From: Psilocybe azurescens
Lineage: Eukaryota; Basidiomycota; Agaricomycetes; Agaricales; Agrocybaceae
Length of the DNA: 64,000 nt
Reading direction: 5' to 3'
Assembly: GCA_023853785.1 (NCBI GenBank)
Contig: JAJIRX010000555.1
Coordinates: 186,001 to 250,000, forward strand
The position numbers and the translations under genes are program-made. The notes below the pieces were generated by a model, which ran no database searches, was not told the origin of the DNA, and saw only the letters and a program-made list of their open reading frames with translations. Shown here in pieces: positions 33,793 through 44,637 of the stretch. Position 1 is the stretch's first letter, and each line of letters begins with the position of its first letter.

Positions 33793-35189
33793 AGTCAAGA
33801 AGTTTATTTGTCTAAAATTGATGATTCTTTAGAATCTAGAGAGCGTGAGGTACGTATTAATAGGCGCGTTATGTGGGCATAAAACCTTCGTCAAACGTTA
33901 TTAAGGCCAACAACAATATTCAGTGGCCTAAGTGAAACCGTGAACAACACGACGGCGAGAAGAACTCAGAAAATAGGCTTCTTTGTTTGTTCCTCCCAAC
34001 ATTATATTTGGTTGTGGTTCATAATGATTTACGACGGACGCGACCATCACGTGATGGAAAGCCAACGTGAGTGACACCATCAATTTCAAGTTAAAACCTC
34101 CACTCTCTGCGTCCGACGTCAAATCAGTTCTACCTCCTAGTCAGTGCAACTGAGAGGCTCTACATGTCCCATTCGATGTTTACGTAGATTCATTCCAGTA
34201 CCATGATATATCCACATCAAGACCATCCAAATTCAAAGTCGATCCATCTTTGTTTTTCCAAGACAGCACCTGCTTTCTTTGATCCTTTCAATCACCTCAA
34301 GCGCTGTAATACCGTTCCTTGGAAAACTTGGATTTCACCACCTGTATTACTCCCGACACCTGAGGACAACAATGTCAATCCAGTCCGGGCCTATGGCGCC
34401 TTGTCCACCTTGACGTTTTCCTTCTCGTGAATTTCCCTAACTTGTTTCAGCAAGTGAAGAACGAACACTGCGCTTGATCTGTATGTGGATCTGGCTTATC
34501 TTTGAGTTGCATGCAGTACGACCATACTCTAGTCTTTAAATAGTGAAAATATTAACAGATCACATTCTTGCCGGGACGGCGGGGGCTGCCAGAAGCTGTC
34601 CGCTCCACACTGATGACGCGCCACCGCAGGTTTTTTTGCCTTGCACTCTAACGTCTCCACGGCGCGCTTTAAACCTTATGTAAGCGCCACATGTGGTTAT
34701 GTCACCGACGCGTTCTCGCTTAAATGTCATGTGTTGCCTTCAGGATCCACTCTTCGGGCTATCTCCATGGGCACTTCGCAGAGAATCAAAAGAGTCAGCC
34801 GATTAATGACCGTCACTGTGGATGAAGTCGCACATTCTGGGAACACCAAAAAGACCTTGTGCAATGTCACAAACGAACGCAAGAACCGGTCCGCTGCAAT
34901 AACCAGACGTTTTGTGAGACGGATAGGCGCGAAATGACATCTTCCACGCGTCTATTTGCAACCTATTTGACGATAGCGCACCAATTCTGCAGGATAAAAA
35001 TACATCAACTAGTTTCGAAGCCTTGGTATCATGTTGGCCAACACAAGATGCATGTGGGATTTACGGAGAACGGGGATTATCAGAATTCGCTGAATCCTCG
35101 CCATATGTACATGCATAAATGAACTTGGTTTTCTTACACATGCCGACATTGACTTGCTGGACACCCAGAACTAGGACCAGCCCAACGAG
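33793..35189. other. intergenic, no gene recognised
   Basis: 1.4 kb with only short open frames (34203-34430, 34641-34937) that lack recognisable motifs. It holds the upstream region of the S28 peptidase gene. No terminal inverted repeats were found. Confidence 0.5.
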
Positions 35190-37572
35190 ATGTACTTCCT
35201 AAACCTAGTGGGACTCGCCGTCTCTCTTGTCACTATTGCCTCTGTATCCGCTCGGCTTCCAGATGGTCGATTCCATGGAAATATGATGCGCCCAGCAAAC
35301 GTCCCATTCGTGAGCACTCCGGATCCTGGACTGCCCGTAACAAGTCGCAATGGCACCGTCTTACCACCTTATACAACGGTTTATTACTTTGACCAACTTA
35401 TCGACCACAACCAACCATCTCTGGGCACATTCAAGCAGAGATTCTGGCACACATACGAGTTTTATGAATCCGGCAGAGTCTCTGTCGCAGTTGCCATCTT
35501 GCGTCATGCTCAACTGCTATGAGTAGGCGGACCGATAATTCTTATGACTCCTGGAGAAACGAATGCAGATGGTGAGTTTGCTTTCTGCATATGCTGGATC
35601 ACTCAATAAATGCCAATCAGGTTACTCTGGATATCTTACCAACAGGACTATCAATGGACTCATTGGTGAGTCATAAAATTGGCCATGAAAACATTTCTTA
35701 CTTTTGTCATCTCATAGCGCAACAACAAAACGGCAGCGCAATTGTATTAGAGCACAGATTCTACGGCTTGAGCAACCCCTACCCCGACTTGACTGTCAAG
35801 AGCCTCCAAGTTCACACTATTCAACAAGCCATCGATGATTTGGAATATTTTGCCAAGAATGTCAATCTTCCTATGCCAGGTGGTGACTCTGTTACACCAG
35901 ACAAAGCTCCATGGGTTTTGATTGGAGGCAGCTATTCTGGTGCGATCGACTTCGTTTTTTCTAATTTGTAATTATGGCTAACCTTCACCTCAAGGGGCAC
36001 TAACCAGCTGGACCATGGTGAAGTAAGTGTGGAACTTTCTTTGAAATGAATAGTAACACCATCTATTAATTAATAGCAAACCCAATCTTTTGCCGCTGGA
36101 TATGCTTCTTCTGCTGTAGTCCAGGCAATCTTGTGAGAGCCGGCATTCTAAGAGCCCCCAGGTTTATATTTATCTTGATTGCCACATAGGGACTTCTGGC
36201 AGTATTTTGAACCTATTCGCACCAATATGCCCGCTAATTGTTCTGCCGATGTACAAGCCGTAATCGCACATGTGGACAAGACTTTCTCGGGCAAAAATGC
36301 CACTGCCATACAAGCCCTTAAAGAAAACTTCGGGCTGGGAAACCTGACCCATCTAGACGATGCTGCTGGTGCTTGTAAGTAAATTGGCTTATTTATCTAT
36401 CTGAACGTCATCCCTTACTTGTCCCAAGTGCGCAATAATTTGTGGGACTGGCAGTCTTTACAGGTCACGTCTGGAGCTGGATCGCAATTCTATCGATTCT
36501 GCGACGCTCTTGAGTTTAAAAATGGCGTTAAAGCTCCTGCCTCTGGCTTTGGGCTTCAGAGCGCACTCCAATCATGGGGCACTTACTGGCGCACTACTTA
36601 TCTTTCAGGATGTGAGTACAAATCCGGATTATTTTGCTTACGTCCGCTCATGTCTTTGGTCTCAGTATGTGGTACCCAAGATATCGAGTACGCCATATGT
36701 TAAGCGATATCCTCAGAAAGCTAATGGCATAATCTCAGAACCTGCCTTGGGACTTATGATGCCACCTTAGACTTCTGGACTGACACAAGCATCGACAACG
36801 CTGGACGATCATGGATGTGGATTGTGTAAGTTATATATCTTTGTTTCAATTACTCTGACTAACGATGTTATAGCTGTAATGAGGTTGGGTATCTTCAAGT
36901 GAGTATCTCGGATGCTTTTTGCAAATAAGTATGCTAATCTTCCACGTAGGAAGGTGCACCTAACAATCGCCCAACTCTTGTTACGAGATTGGTCCAACCA
37001 GCTTACGACTTGGTGTGCCGAAAAGCAACTACTTTTGCAAGCAAAAATCCTGATAGATTTTCTCTGTTTTAGCGACAATGTCAACAAATGTTCCCTGCTG
37101 CTTTCCCTCGCCCTCCGATTCCAAATACCATCCTCACAAACATCAAATATAGAGGGTGGAATGTGAGAATTAAAAACCTTTTCTTCGCGAACGGAATTCG
37201 TGTGTATTCTTGTCTCTTTCACTGGCATCTCTTGGCTAATGAAAACCTGCCATAGGCGATCCATGGAGAGATGCAACAGTATCTGCCACGGGTGTATCCG
37301 TCCCCAGTACATCATTGCAGCCTATTGGTCTTGGCGATGGTTTCCACTGCTCCGATCTGGGCACTTCTGCCGGGACTGTTGACCCTACTATTGCAGCTGT
37401 TCAAAATGCTGCCCTAGCATCAATGAAGAAATGGCTCGCGGCTTGGAAACCTACAGGTCGCGGAGGTCCCGTCAAATCTCCCAGAAGTACTCCCCAATCT
37501 GTCCCGAGGGTCTCTCCGCCTTTCAGCCTCAAGCCAGTTAACGCCTGGTTCAAGAAGGCTGGCACCGTTTAA
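35190..37572 (+). CDS. serine carboxypeptidase S28, secreted
   Basis: A secreted S28 peptidase (prolyl carboxypeptidase/dipeptidyl peptidase II fold). The signal peptide is at residues 1-21 (LVGLAVSLVTIASVSA). It continues with YYFDQLIDHNQPSLGTFKQR, PIILMTPGETNADGY, VLEHRFYGLSNPYPDL and WVLIGGSYSG, which holds the nucleophile Ser. The catalytic Asp is in NGIRDPWRDA and the His in GDGFHCSDLG. Several N-glycosylation sites are visible. There are about a dozen short introns. The first (35473-35526) has a GC donor (G|gcagag) and AG acceptor; no GT donor would keep ESGGPII in frame. The T4 run at 36088-36091 lacks one base; adding it gives NKPNLFAAGYASSAVVQAI. The C-terminus is Pro/Ser/Lys-rich. 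Confidence 0.9.
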
Positions 37573-37817
37573 AGAGCAAGATTAATCGTTCAACTCGGCA
37601 GAGCCTTCAAGTGCCCGCTGGTGTTTGTTTTGTACTTGTGAGGCTTTGAATAAGATATGCATGGCCCTAGAAACACGTATTTCGAATCCAAGTAACTGCT
37701 ACATATCTTATGAGTACTCAAGCCACTGGCACCTTATTCAAAGGCGACACTTGATCGCATCTTGAAACTGTTTCTAAAAATATATTGAAAAATCGTTTCA
37801 CCTAGAAAAGCATTCGC

Positions 37818-39025
37818 CTATGAGGTCTTCGAGATGTTGAACTGAGAGAAACTTACGTTCATGGTCTCTGCCACAATACAATTGCGCCCATGTTTTCCCC
37901 ACGTATCGTCGCAAGGTCGGTAATTCCATACATCCACCACAGTTTCCCCGACAGTGTGCGTTCCTGTGAGTTCTATATCCACTCTATAACGAGTAGTCGT
38001 GAAGAGGTCGGGATAGGCCACGTATGCAATCGTGAGCGCGTCGTGAAGAGGGGGCCCATCATTAAATCCGAAAGTTGACTTATATGAGTCTGCGAAAAAG
38101 CTTATCAATGTCGATAGAGTGTGGCGCAAGTTGGTTGACGCTTTTGGAAGTTCTGTGCCCGGAGATTCGTGGGAAGAGCCTGGCACAAGAATTTCACGGT
38201 GGATATCTCTTGTAACAATTGCAGTGTGGGTGACGTTGATTGGCATCATAGTCTTCTTTACAGGGGCATTAAGGACTATTTGTGCTGCATGTGCTATATG
38301 TACCTTCATGTGTGAAAAAATGTTCATGCTGGGAATAAGGCAATGAACCAAAGACTCACGATCACAAAGAATATTGTACTCTGCGACGGAAGAGCGATTC
38401 CCCAGACCGACACCACCTCCCATGAAGACAAATTCTTCGACAGCAGCAAGCAAGTCAGGATAAACACTGACAAAATTGGCGATGTTGGTCATTGGGCCAG
38501 TAGATATCACGGTAATCTGGTGGCCAGTACCATTTTTCCACAGATCTTTTATGATTTTAGACATCCCTTCTAGCGCGCGTATGCGAGAGCCGTCTTCATG
38601 GTTAGCGAACAAAGCGAGAACTTTTGGATCTTCACTATCCGGAAGACCTTCCACGCCCCCAAGCCCGTCTGCACCGTGTATCTCTGGATCGTGTTTGGCA
38701 GGCAGTAAGAGGGGCTCATGGGATCCAGGGAATACACGGATATGAGGCAATCCGCCAAATGCAAGAAGGCATCGAGCAGCGTTAAGGGCCGTCCATTTGC
38801 TGCTTGCATTGCCGTGCGTCTTTTTATGTTTCAAGTTTGGTCAACTTTTGTGAATCTATGATGCTCACTGTTGAGACGCCCAAAAGATGGATGTTAGGGG
38901 TATTTGCTGCCAGCATTATCGCAGTGGCATCGTCGTGACCCTACAGAGAGAAATCAGAGTATTTACAAGGAGTAGATAATACCCTCATCACATACAGGAT
39001 CGACGTCCAACCATACGTACTTCAT
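37818..39025 (-). CDS. inosine-uridine preferring nucleoside hydrolase
   Basis: A purine/pyrimidine ribonucleoside hydrolase for nucleoside salvage. Exons on the minus strand are 39025-38996, 38940-38869 and 38819-37818, summing to 1104 nt (367 residues) with no correction. The calcium-binding N-terminal motif is VWLDVDPGHDDATAIMLA. Further family words are LGVSTTHGNASSKWTALNAA, IHGADGLGGVEGLP, ITVISTGPMTNIANFVSVYP, FVFMGGGVGLGNRSSVAEYN and FGFNDGPPLHDALTIAYVAY, the last with the catalytic-site Asp and His region. No signal peptide is present, so it is cytosolic. It ends convergently with the S28 peptidase gene, about 245 bp away. Confidence 0.92.
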
Positions 39026-39615
39026 CGTAAATTGAAAGAATCTGCCGACCTCACGAGCAACCCCTAACAATCGTTATCATTAAAATAAACGGGCCGATAT
39101 CTGAGTTCATCTGTACAATCACGACACCCGTGCCCCGGCTCACAGGCGTCCAGTTTGATATGATCCTGCCCGTGCCTACCCTATCTAACATTCTTATATT
39201 CAAGAAGTCAGTACGCGTGAAATTCGCGGTGTTTTCAATCCCCAAATCGTCTCAACTAGACTGAAATGAAACGTAAGCATTATGAATATTTCCGTTGTTA
39301 CTGTCGCTTATGGTCATGTTTTTAGATAGTGCGAATGATAGACGGATATTAGCCTTCTGGATATAGTGACTAATTTGACTAATTCTGCGATGAGTAATGT
39401 GAGAGTAGTGACACAAGAATAATTTATTGGTCAGAAGTATGTTATTGTTATCATTTCTCATCCCTCTGATTCCCATCTCGCGTCCATTCAAGCGATGATC
39501 GCATCGGTTGGTGACGGAGATCCTCACTTGTATAAAATGATACGGATTCGAACTGAACAGGACAAGACATCATACTCTGTGAATCATCTTTTCTTGTTCT
39601 TTGACACTGATAAAT
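39026..39615. other. divergent intergenic region
   Basis: 590 bp between the nucleoside hydrolase and alcohol dehydrogenase starts. No coding region was recognised; it holds both promoters. Confidence 0.5.
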
Positions 39616-41198
39616 ATGTCTGTTCCAACCACTACTCTTCAATACTCTTTCCCCAGGTCTGTCTCTATGCGAACTCGGAGAAATGTTATATACTGACATA
39701 CTCTGCAGCTTGGATCTTACGAGAACTTGGTTAAAACCGAAGTTCCTATAGCTAAAATAAGAGCCAAGGATGTGCTCGTGAAGGTCCATGCTGTCTCTCT
39801 TCAGGTGGGTACTACTGCTACTTCGAAGCCATGCCGCAGCTGACATTCCGACAGTACAGGGATCTTATGATTTCTAAAGGCGTCTATGGCGCGAAGTAAG
39901 TATCCCCATTATATACTGTAATGTATAATTGGTCTTAATCTGGATTGAAGCGTCCCTCCGAATCTTGTTCCGCTCTCGGATATGGCTGGCGAGGTTTTGG
40001 CAGTCGGAGAGGATGTCACTGGATGGAAAAAGGGTGATCGAGTCTGTGCTAATTTTGCAACCGACCACATCCATGGTCGTACAACCCCAGCAATACAACA
40101 AACCGCGTTGGGTGGTCAAGCTCACGGCGTTCTGACCCAATACAGGACTTTCCCTGCCCATGTATGTCAAATATACGGATCGTAAATGATACTAGAAATT
40201 TACATCTATCCTTCTAGTCGCTTGTAGCAATTCCAGAGCATCTGTCTTACGAAGAGGCATCCACACTTCCGTGAGTAGACCATGTCGTTTTCGATCCATC
40301 CCTAAGCATTTTATTCTAGCTGCGCAGGTCTCACGGCGTACAACGCGCTTCACGGACCCGTCCCAATTAAGGCTGGAGACTTTGTCTTAGTCTTGGGAAC
40401 CGGAGGTGTTTCTATGTGAGTTCCTTGGTTCCTACAGAGGTTGTGTTGTTAATAGTTTTATGAAAATAGTTTCGCTTTGCAGTTTGCCGTTGCCGCAGGA
40501 GCAACCGTAATTGCAACTTCTTCTTCTGACGAAAAGTTGAAAATTGCGGCGAAACATGGTGCTAAACATCTTATCAATTACAATACGACTCCCAACTGGG
40601 ACGAAGACGTTAAGAAAATTGTATGTGTGCATCTTGTACATTCCCCAAGGTCAACCTCTAACCTTTGTGTTGACTTAAGACCAATGGAGAGGGAGTGGAC
40701 CATGTTATTGAGGTATATGCCCCTCTGTGTTAATCCACTTGTTATTCTGACTTTCCTTGTCAGGTGGGAGGTCAAGGAACTCTCGCAAAATCGATCAAAT
40801 CTGTCAAAACGGGAAGCGGATATGTTCATATCATTGGCCACGTTGCATCTGTAAGCCCATGAAGTATTTGCGCCACTCATGAAACTTCCTAACAAATATC
40901 ATTGATAGGGCCAAGGTGACACCAACGTAATCTTCCCGTTGATTTCAAACGCCGTGACTTTACGCGGACTTTTGATTGGCTCTGTTGCACAGTGAGTTAA
41001 TACATGTCGACTAGATTCTAATTGAAATTTATGATTGAAAACACCAGGTTCAAAGACATGAATCGTCTCATCGTTGCAAACTCTGAAGGGACGAAGCCTG
41101 TTATTGACAAGGTTTTCTCCTACGACGAAGTTATTGCTGCGTATGCCTACCTCGAGTCGCAAAAGCACGTTGGAAAGGTCGTGATTAAGGTGGCGTAG
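39616..41198 (+). CDS. NAD(P)-dependent medium-chain alcohol dehydrogenase
   Basis: A zinc-type or quinone-oxidoreductase-like MDR family enzyme. The N-terminal GroES-like domain has VLVKVHAVSLQYRDLMISKG, PLSDMAGEVLAVGEDVTGWK and GDRVCANF. The Rossmann part has EEASTLPCAGLTAYNAL, then FVLVLGTGGVSIFALQFAVA and AGATVIATSSSDEKLKIA. The C-terminus is VFSYDEVIAAYAYLESQKHV then GKVVIKVA. The classic structural-zinc cysteine cluster is not obvious, so a zinc-independent reductase is possible. There are eight or so short introns. The C4 run at 39651-39654 lacks one base at the end of exon 1; adding it makes YSFPQLGSYENLVKTE continuous. The substrate is unknown. Confidence 0.88.
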
Positions 41199-41783
41199 AA
41201 TTCACTGTCGAAAGATATGGACAGTTTGCTATTTTTGTTTAAATAACGTCACACTACTTAAATTAAGATCGGTCCGGCCGCGGAACGCGGAACGGTCCTT
41301 TTTGTCTTCGCGTCCATGAAGGGTATTTACAACCACTATGGGAATATCGAAAGGCCAAAGCCACACAAGTAGCTCACAATCCATTCAAATCCAGGCCTAC
41401 TCTATTGTGTTAATTTCAGGCGACCTCGGGACTTTGGTTGCAATGATCCTGGGACGATTGTTGTCAGTGTACCCAACACTGACAGGCCTCACAGAACGGA
41501 GCTCTCAATAACACAATAAGAACGGACGTTCTGTAGTGCCGCATTCTAGAGTAGGTCGAGGAGAACAATCAGAGAATTAGCCTTGTGGAGTGCTCTTACT
41601 TCTTGACCAAAATGCATGCACAGAATGCCATAAAACTCTCGTTAGGGTTATCTGACTTGCAGTTCTTATTCTAGTTCTTGACACCCTCTGAATCCTCCAT
41701 CTCTTTCTCGTTCTTTCTATCCTGACTGGAATTACAATCCAACAAGACCCTTTCATTTTAATGCCACGCTCACACTCTTTACC
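41199..41783. other. intergenic, promoter of arrestin-like gene
   Basis: 585 bp with no gene recognised. A GC-rich stretch (41270-41300) and CT-rich runs just before 41784 are the only notable composition. Confidence 0.4.
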
Positions 41784-43796
41784 ATGTCTATAACTGCTAA
41801 TTCTCCAATGTCTGCTCCTTTAGCGCCAACTTCTGACAGCTTATCTATTCAAGCTCAAGTACCTACCACCAATGATACTACTCATCAACTCCCAAGATAT
41901 TCGGCTATAGCAGGTGCTTCTTCGACAACGCCGGCTGTCATCAGCAGCGTGGCTGTAAACAGTTTAAGTCTATCTGCGAGTCCTCCTCGGTATTCTAGTG
42001 TCTTTCAATCTAGGTCGCGACCACGAGGAGATCGTACTCGCTCTCGACGGCCACGAATAGGTACTCCATCTGAACAGGACCGAAATGCTGTCCCCAGCTC
42101 ATCCTCAGGACTGCAGCTACGCGAGTTTCACATCACGAGTGGCTCCAAAGCAAAACCGTGGACAAATCTTAAGATATATGGCAGATCAAGCGCCAGCTCA
42201 AGCTATGTATCCCATGGCCAAAAAGTTCTTCGATTCACCGGAAGTGACCTTGTGTGCGGATCTTTAGATTTGAACCTGGAAGCGCCTCAGAACATAAATT
42301 CAATAAACCTTTCAGTACGTCCTTTTAACGAGAAATCCTTTTGATGTCGATTTCATGTTAAACGGCCGCTTTCAGTTGCGCGGTCGGGTTATAACCAGCT
42401 CTTACGAAGATGGCGCTTGTACCTTTCTTGATTTACCTATAGTGTCCTGGAATCGCAACAATGGAGATCCACGCTCCATGTTTCAACTTCCAGGAGATAC
42501 CCCAGCCTCAGTGGCAGCTCGGACAAAGAAATTTGATGGCAAGTTTATGGGGAAATATTCATGGCCATTTTCATTCCCCTTCCCCGATACTATATGCCTT
42601 CCAGGACAACCGGGACAAGCGCTTGTCCACTCTCCTTCTCCCCGACCTTTCTGGAGCGCGGAACACAAGGAAATGTTGAATATGAACTTGTGCTACGTAT
42701 AGCACATGGCATCTTACGCTCTGATTCCAAGTGAGTTATATACACCAAAATTTCCCCATACACATATCCATTCGACCCTTAGGCTTCACGCCAACATTAT
42801 TTATGTGCCAAATATTACACCTGCTCCTTCGTCAATTCTTCGCCAACTTGCCTACTCGCAGCGATTGAAACTACCTGGACCTGAAGCGGATCCTGAAGGA
42901 TGGTACACTTTACCATCTGTTACGTTGTACGGCAAGATATTTGGTGAACGGAGCGTCAAGCTCGAATGCAAAGTGAGCTGTTTATATGATGTCCGTCCAT
43001 ATATCAAATCTGATGTTTATGCGTGCCAATCCAGGTTTCGATTGCAAATCCAGTGAGTACTGTACACCATACAGACAGGCAGGTCTATTTCAATCAAAAC
43101 AAATTACAGCAGATGTACACTCGGGGAACTGTCATTCCTTGTCACATTTCTATTCGATGCAAAGATGTACAGGCCCTTGATGCTCTCGCTTGCCCAGACA
43201 CCCTTGTCGTTCGCCTCATCAGGCGCGTACAATACTACCAAGACGGGGGACAGTCTTTTCTATCACAGAAACAGAAACAGGCCCTATCTGTCTCCGTGCG
43301 AGGCAATGCATCCGGTGTACAGGGTGGCATGCTCGTAGATGTGGCGGAAGTTGAGAGGGCAGTCTGGTGGGCTAATACAGATGATGGCAGGATGAGCAGC
43401 CATGCAGACGACGGCGTCAATTCCAAAGAACTGACCGGAGAGATTCACTTGGACAAGGAACTTCAGCCATCATGCGTATTTTCATTGTTCAAAGTTTCTG
43501 TGAGTTACTCTTCTGATCATTCACTCAAATATATTCAACCTCTTTGTCCACAGTATGCCGTTGAACTGCTTCCTTTCGAATCTGCAGTATTCCACCCTCG
43601 TGCTTCTAAGAAAACCTCGATTGAGACCAAGCACGAATCGTCGCAAACCATAATCTCTCACCCCATCGCCATTGCCACGCTACCAGGAGAAGGGCCGATC
43701 CCTATCCCCGTTACGAACCCCAAGCCTCGCAAAGAACGCACTGTCTTGAGAAATTCAACAGACTTTGTCGTGCTGGACATGTTCCGTACATATTAA
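41784..43796 (+). CDS. arrestin-like domain protein
   Basis: A fungal protein with an arrestin fold. After a Ser/Thr/Pro-rich N-terminus (about 110 residues) comes LREFHITSGSKAKPWTNLKI, LRGRVITSSYEDGACTFLDL, GKYSWPFSFPFPDTICLPG, TFLERGTQGNVEYELVLRIA and, in the C-terminal arrestin half, TRGTVIPCHISIRCKDVQAL and PDTLVVRLIRRVQYY. Relatives (alpha-arrestins) recruit HECT ubiquitin ligases to membrane transporters, but I see no clear PPxY motif, so that role is inference. Introns include those starting after INLS, DSK, LECK, IANP and FKVS. The C4 run at 42640-42643 lacks one base; adding it links SPSPP to TFLERGTQ. The stop is at 43794-43796. Confidence 0.8.
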
Positions 43797-44637
43797 CTTA
43801 TCGACCTACGCATTGATACTCCAATTTTTACAGGCACATCTTTGATCCTGAAAACTGGAAATGCTTGTCACTTCAGACAGAAATGTGGCGGCACCTTTAA
43901 TTCACTTTAATATTTATAGCACGAAAGTGAGCCACTTTCGTCGATGTTCACTCCAAGTAGCACGACCATATACCCTCCTCTTGACGAGCTATACTATATC
44001 CATTCATTCTATCTTTGGTAACTACTTATTATTTCACGAGGCATTTCTGTATTTTTATTCACATAGAACATATACCATTATCATTTTGACAGAAATATAG
44101 TAATCTGAGAGAGTCTTATTAGGAAAGGAGTATAAAAAGATGAATGGGCGAAGGAGGAAAGTCCAACCAAATCCGGGTTTGCGGCAGCCCACGGGTAGCC
44201 CACCTAATTAGGAAATATGTTTCCCAATTTGGGAATTAGGATGTCGAATTGATTGATCTCCTACTGCTATAATTCAAAGTACTTTGAAGTTTGGTAGTAG
44301 TCCATTTCATGTGCTGCTGCACAAAAAGCTAGCCCAGCAAATAAACAGGATAATTGACCGGATTCTCCATCTTCAGATGTTAAATCCAAAATGTTACGAT
44401 AATACATAACATCGACTCATAGATTTTATGTTTGGAAGGGTAGCTAGCATATGAAGGAAATGCAAGCAGTCTGATTACAGGAGTAGTATATAGATGTGTG
44501 ATGGTGTTATCTAATGGTCAGGGAAAAAGAAAATGATGGCATGAGTAAGAGTAGCAAGATAAAAAAGTACTGATATCTACAATCAACATGAGAAAAATCC
44601 CATCCACCCTTCCGTCCGTCCGTTACCCTCGAGAAGC
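43797..44637. other. convergent 3' intergenic region
   Basis: About 840 bp between the 3' ends of the arrestin-like gene and RRN3. It contains short palindromes (for example caaagtactttg near 44276) but no gene, and I could not define transposon ends. Confidence 0.4.

Noticed and set aside
34203..34937. Short open frames as possible small genes
   Set aside because: No splice logic, motif or composition signal beyond chance.
44156..44340. Palindromic words (ttcccaatttgggaa, caaagtactttg) as a third MITE
   Set aside because: No matching terminal repeats or target duplication could be found.
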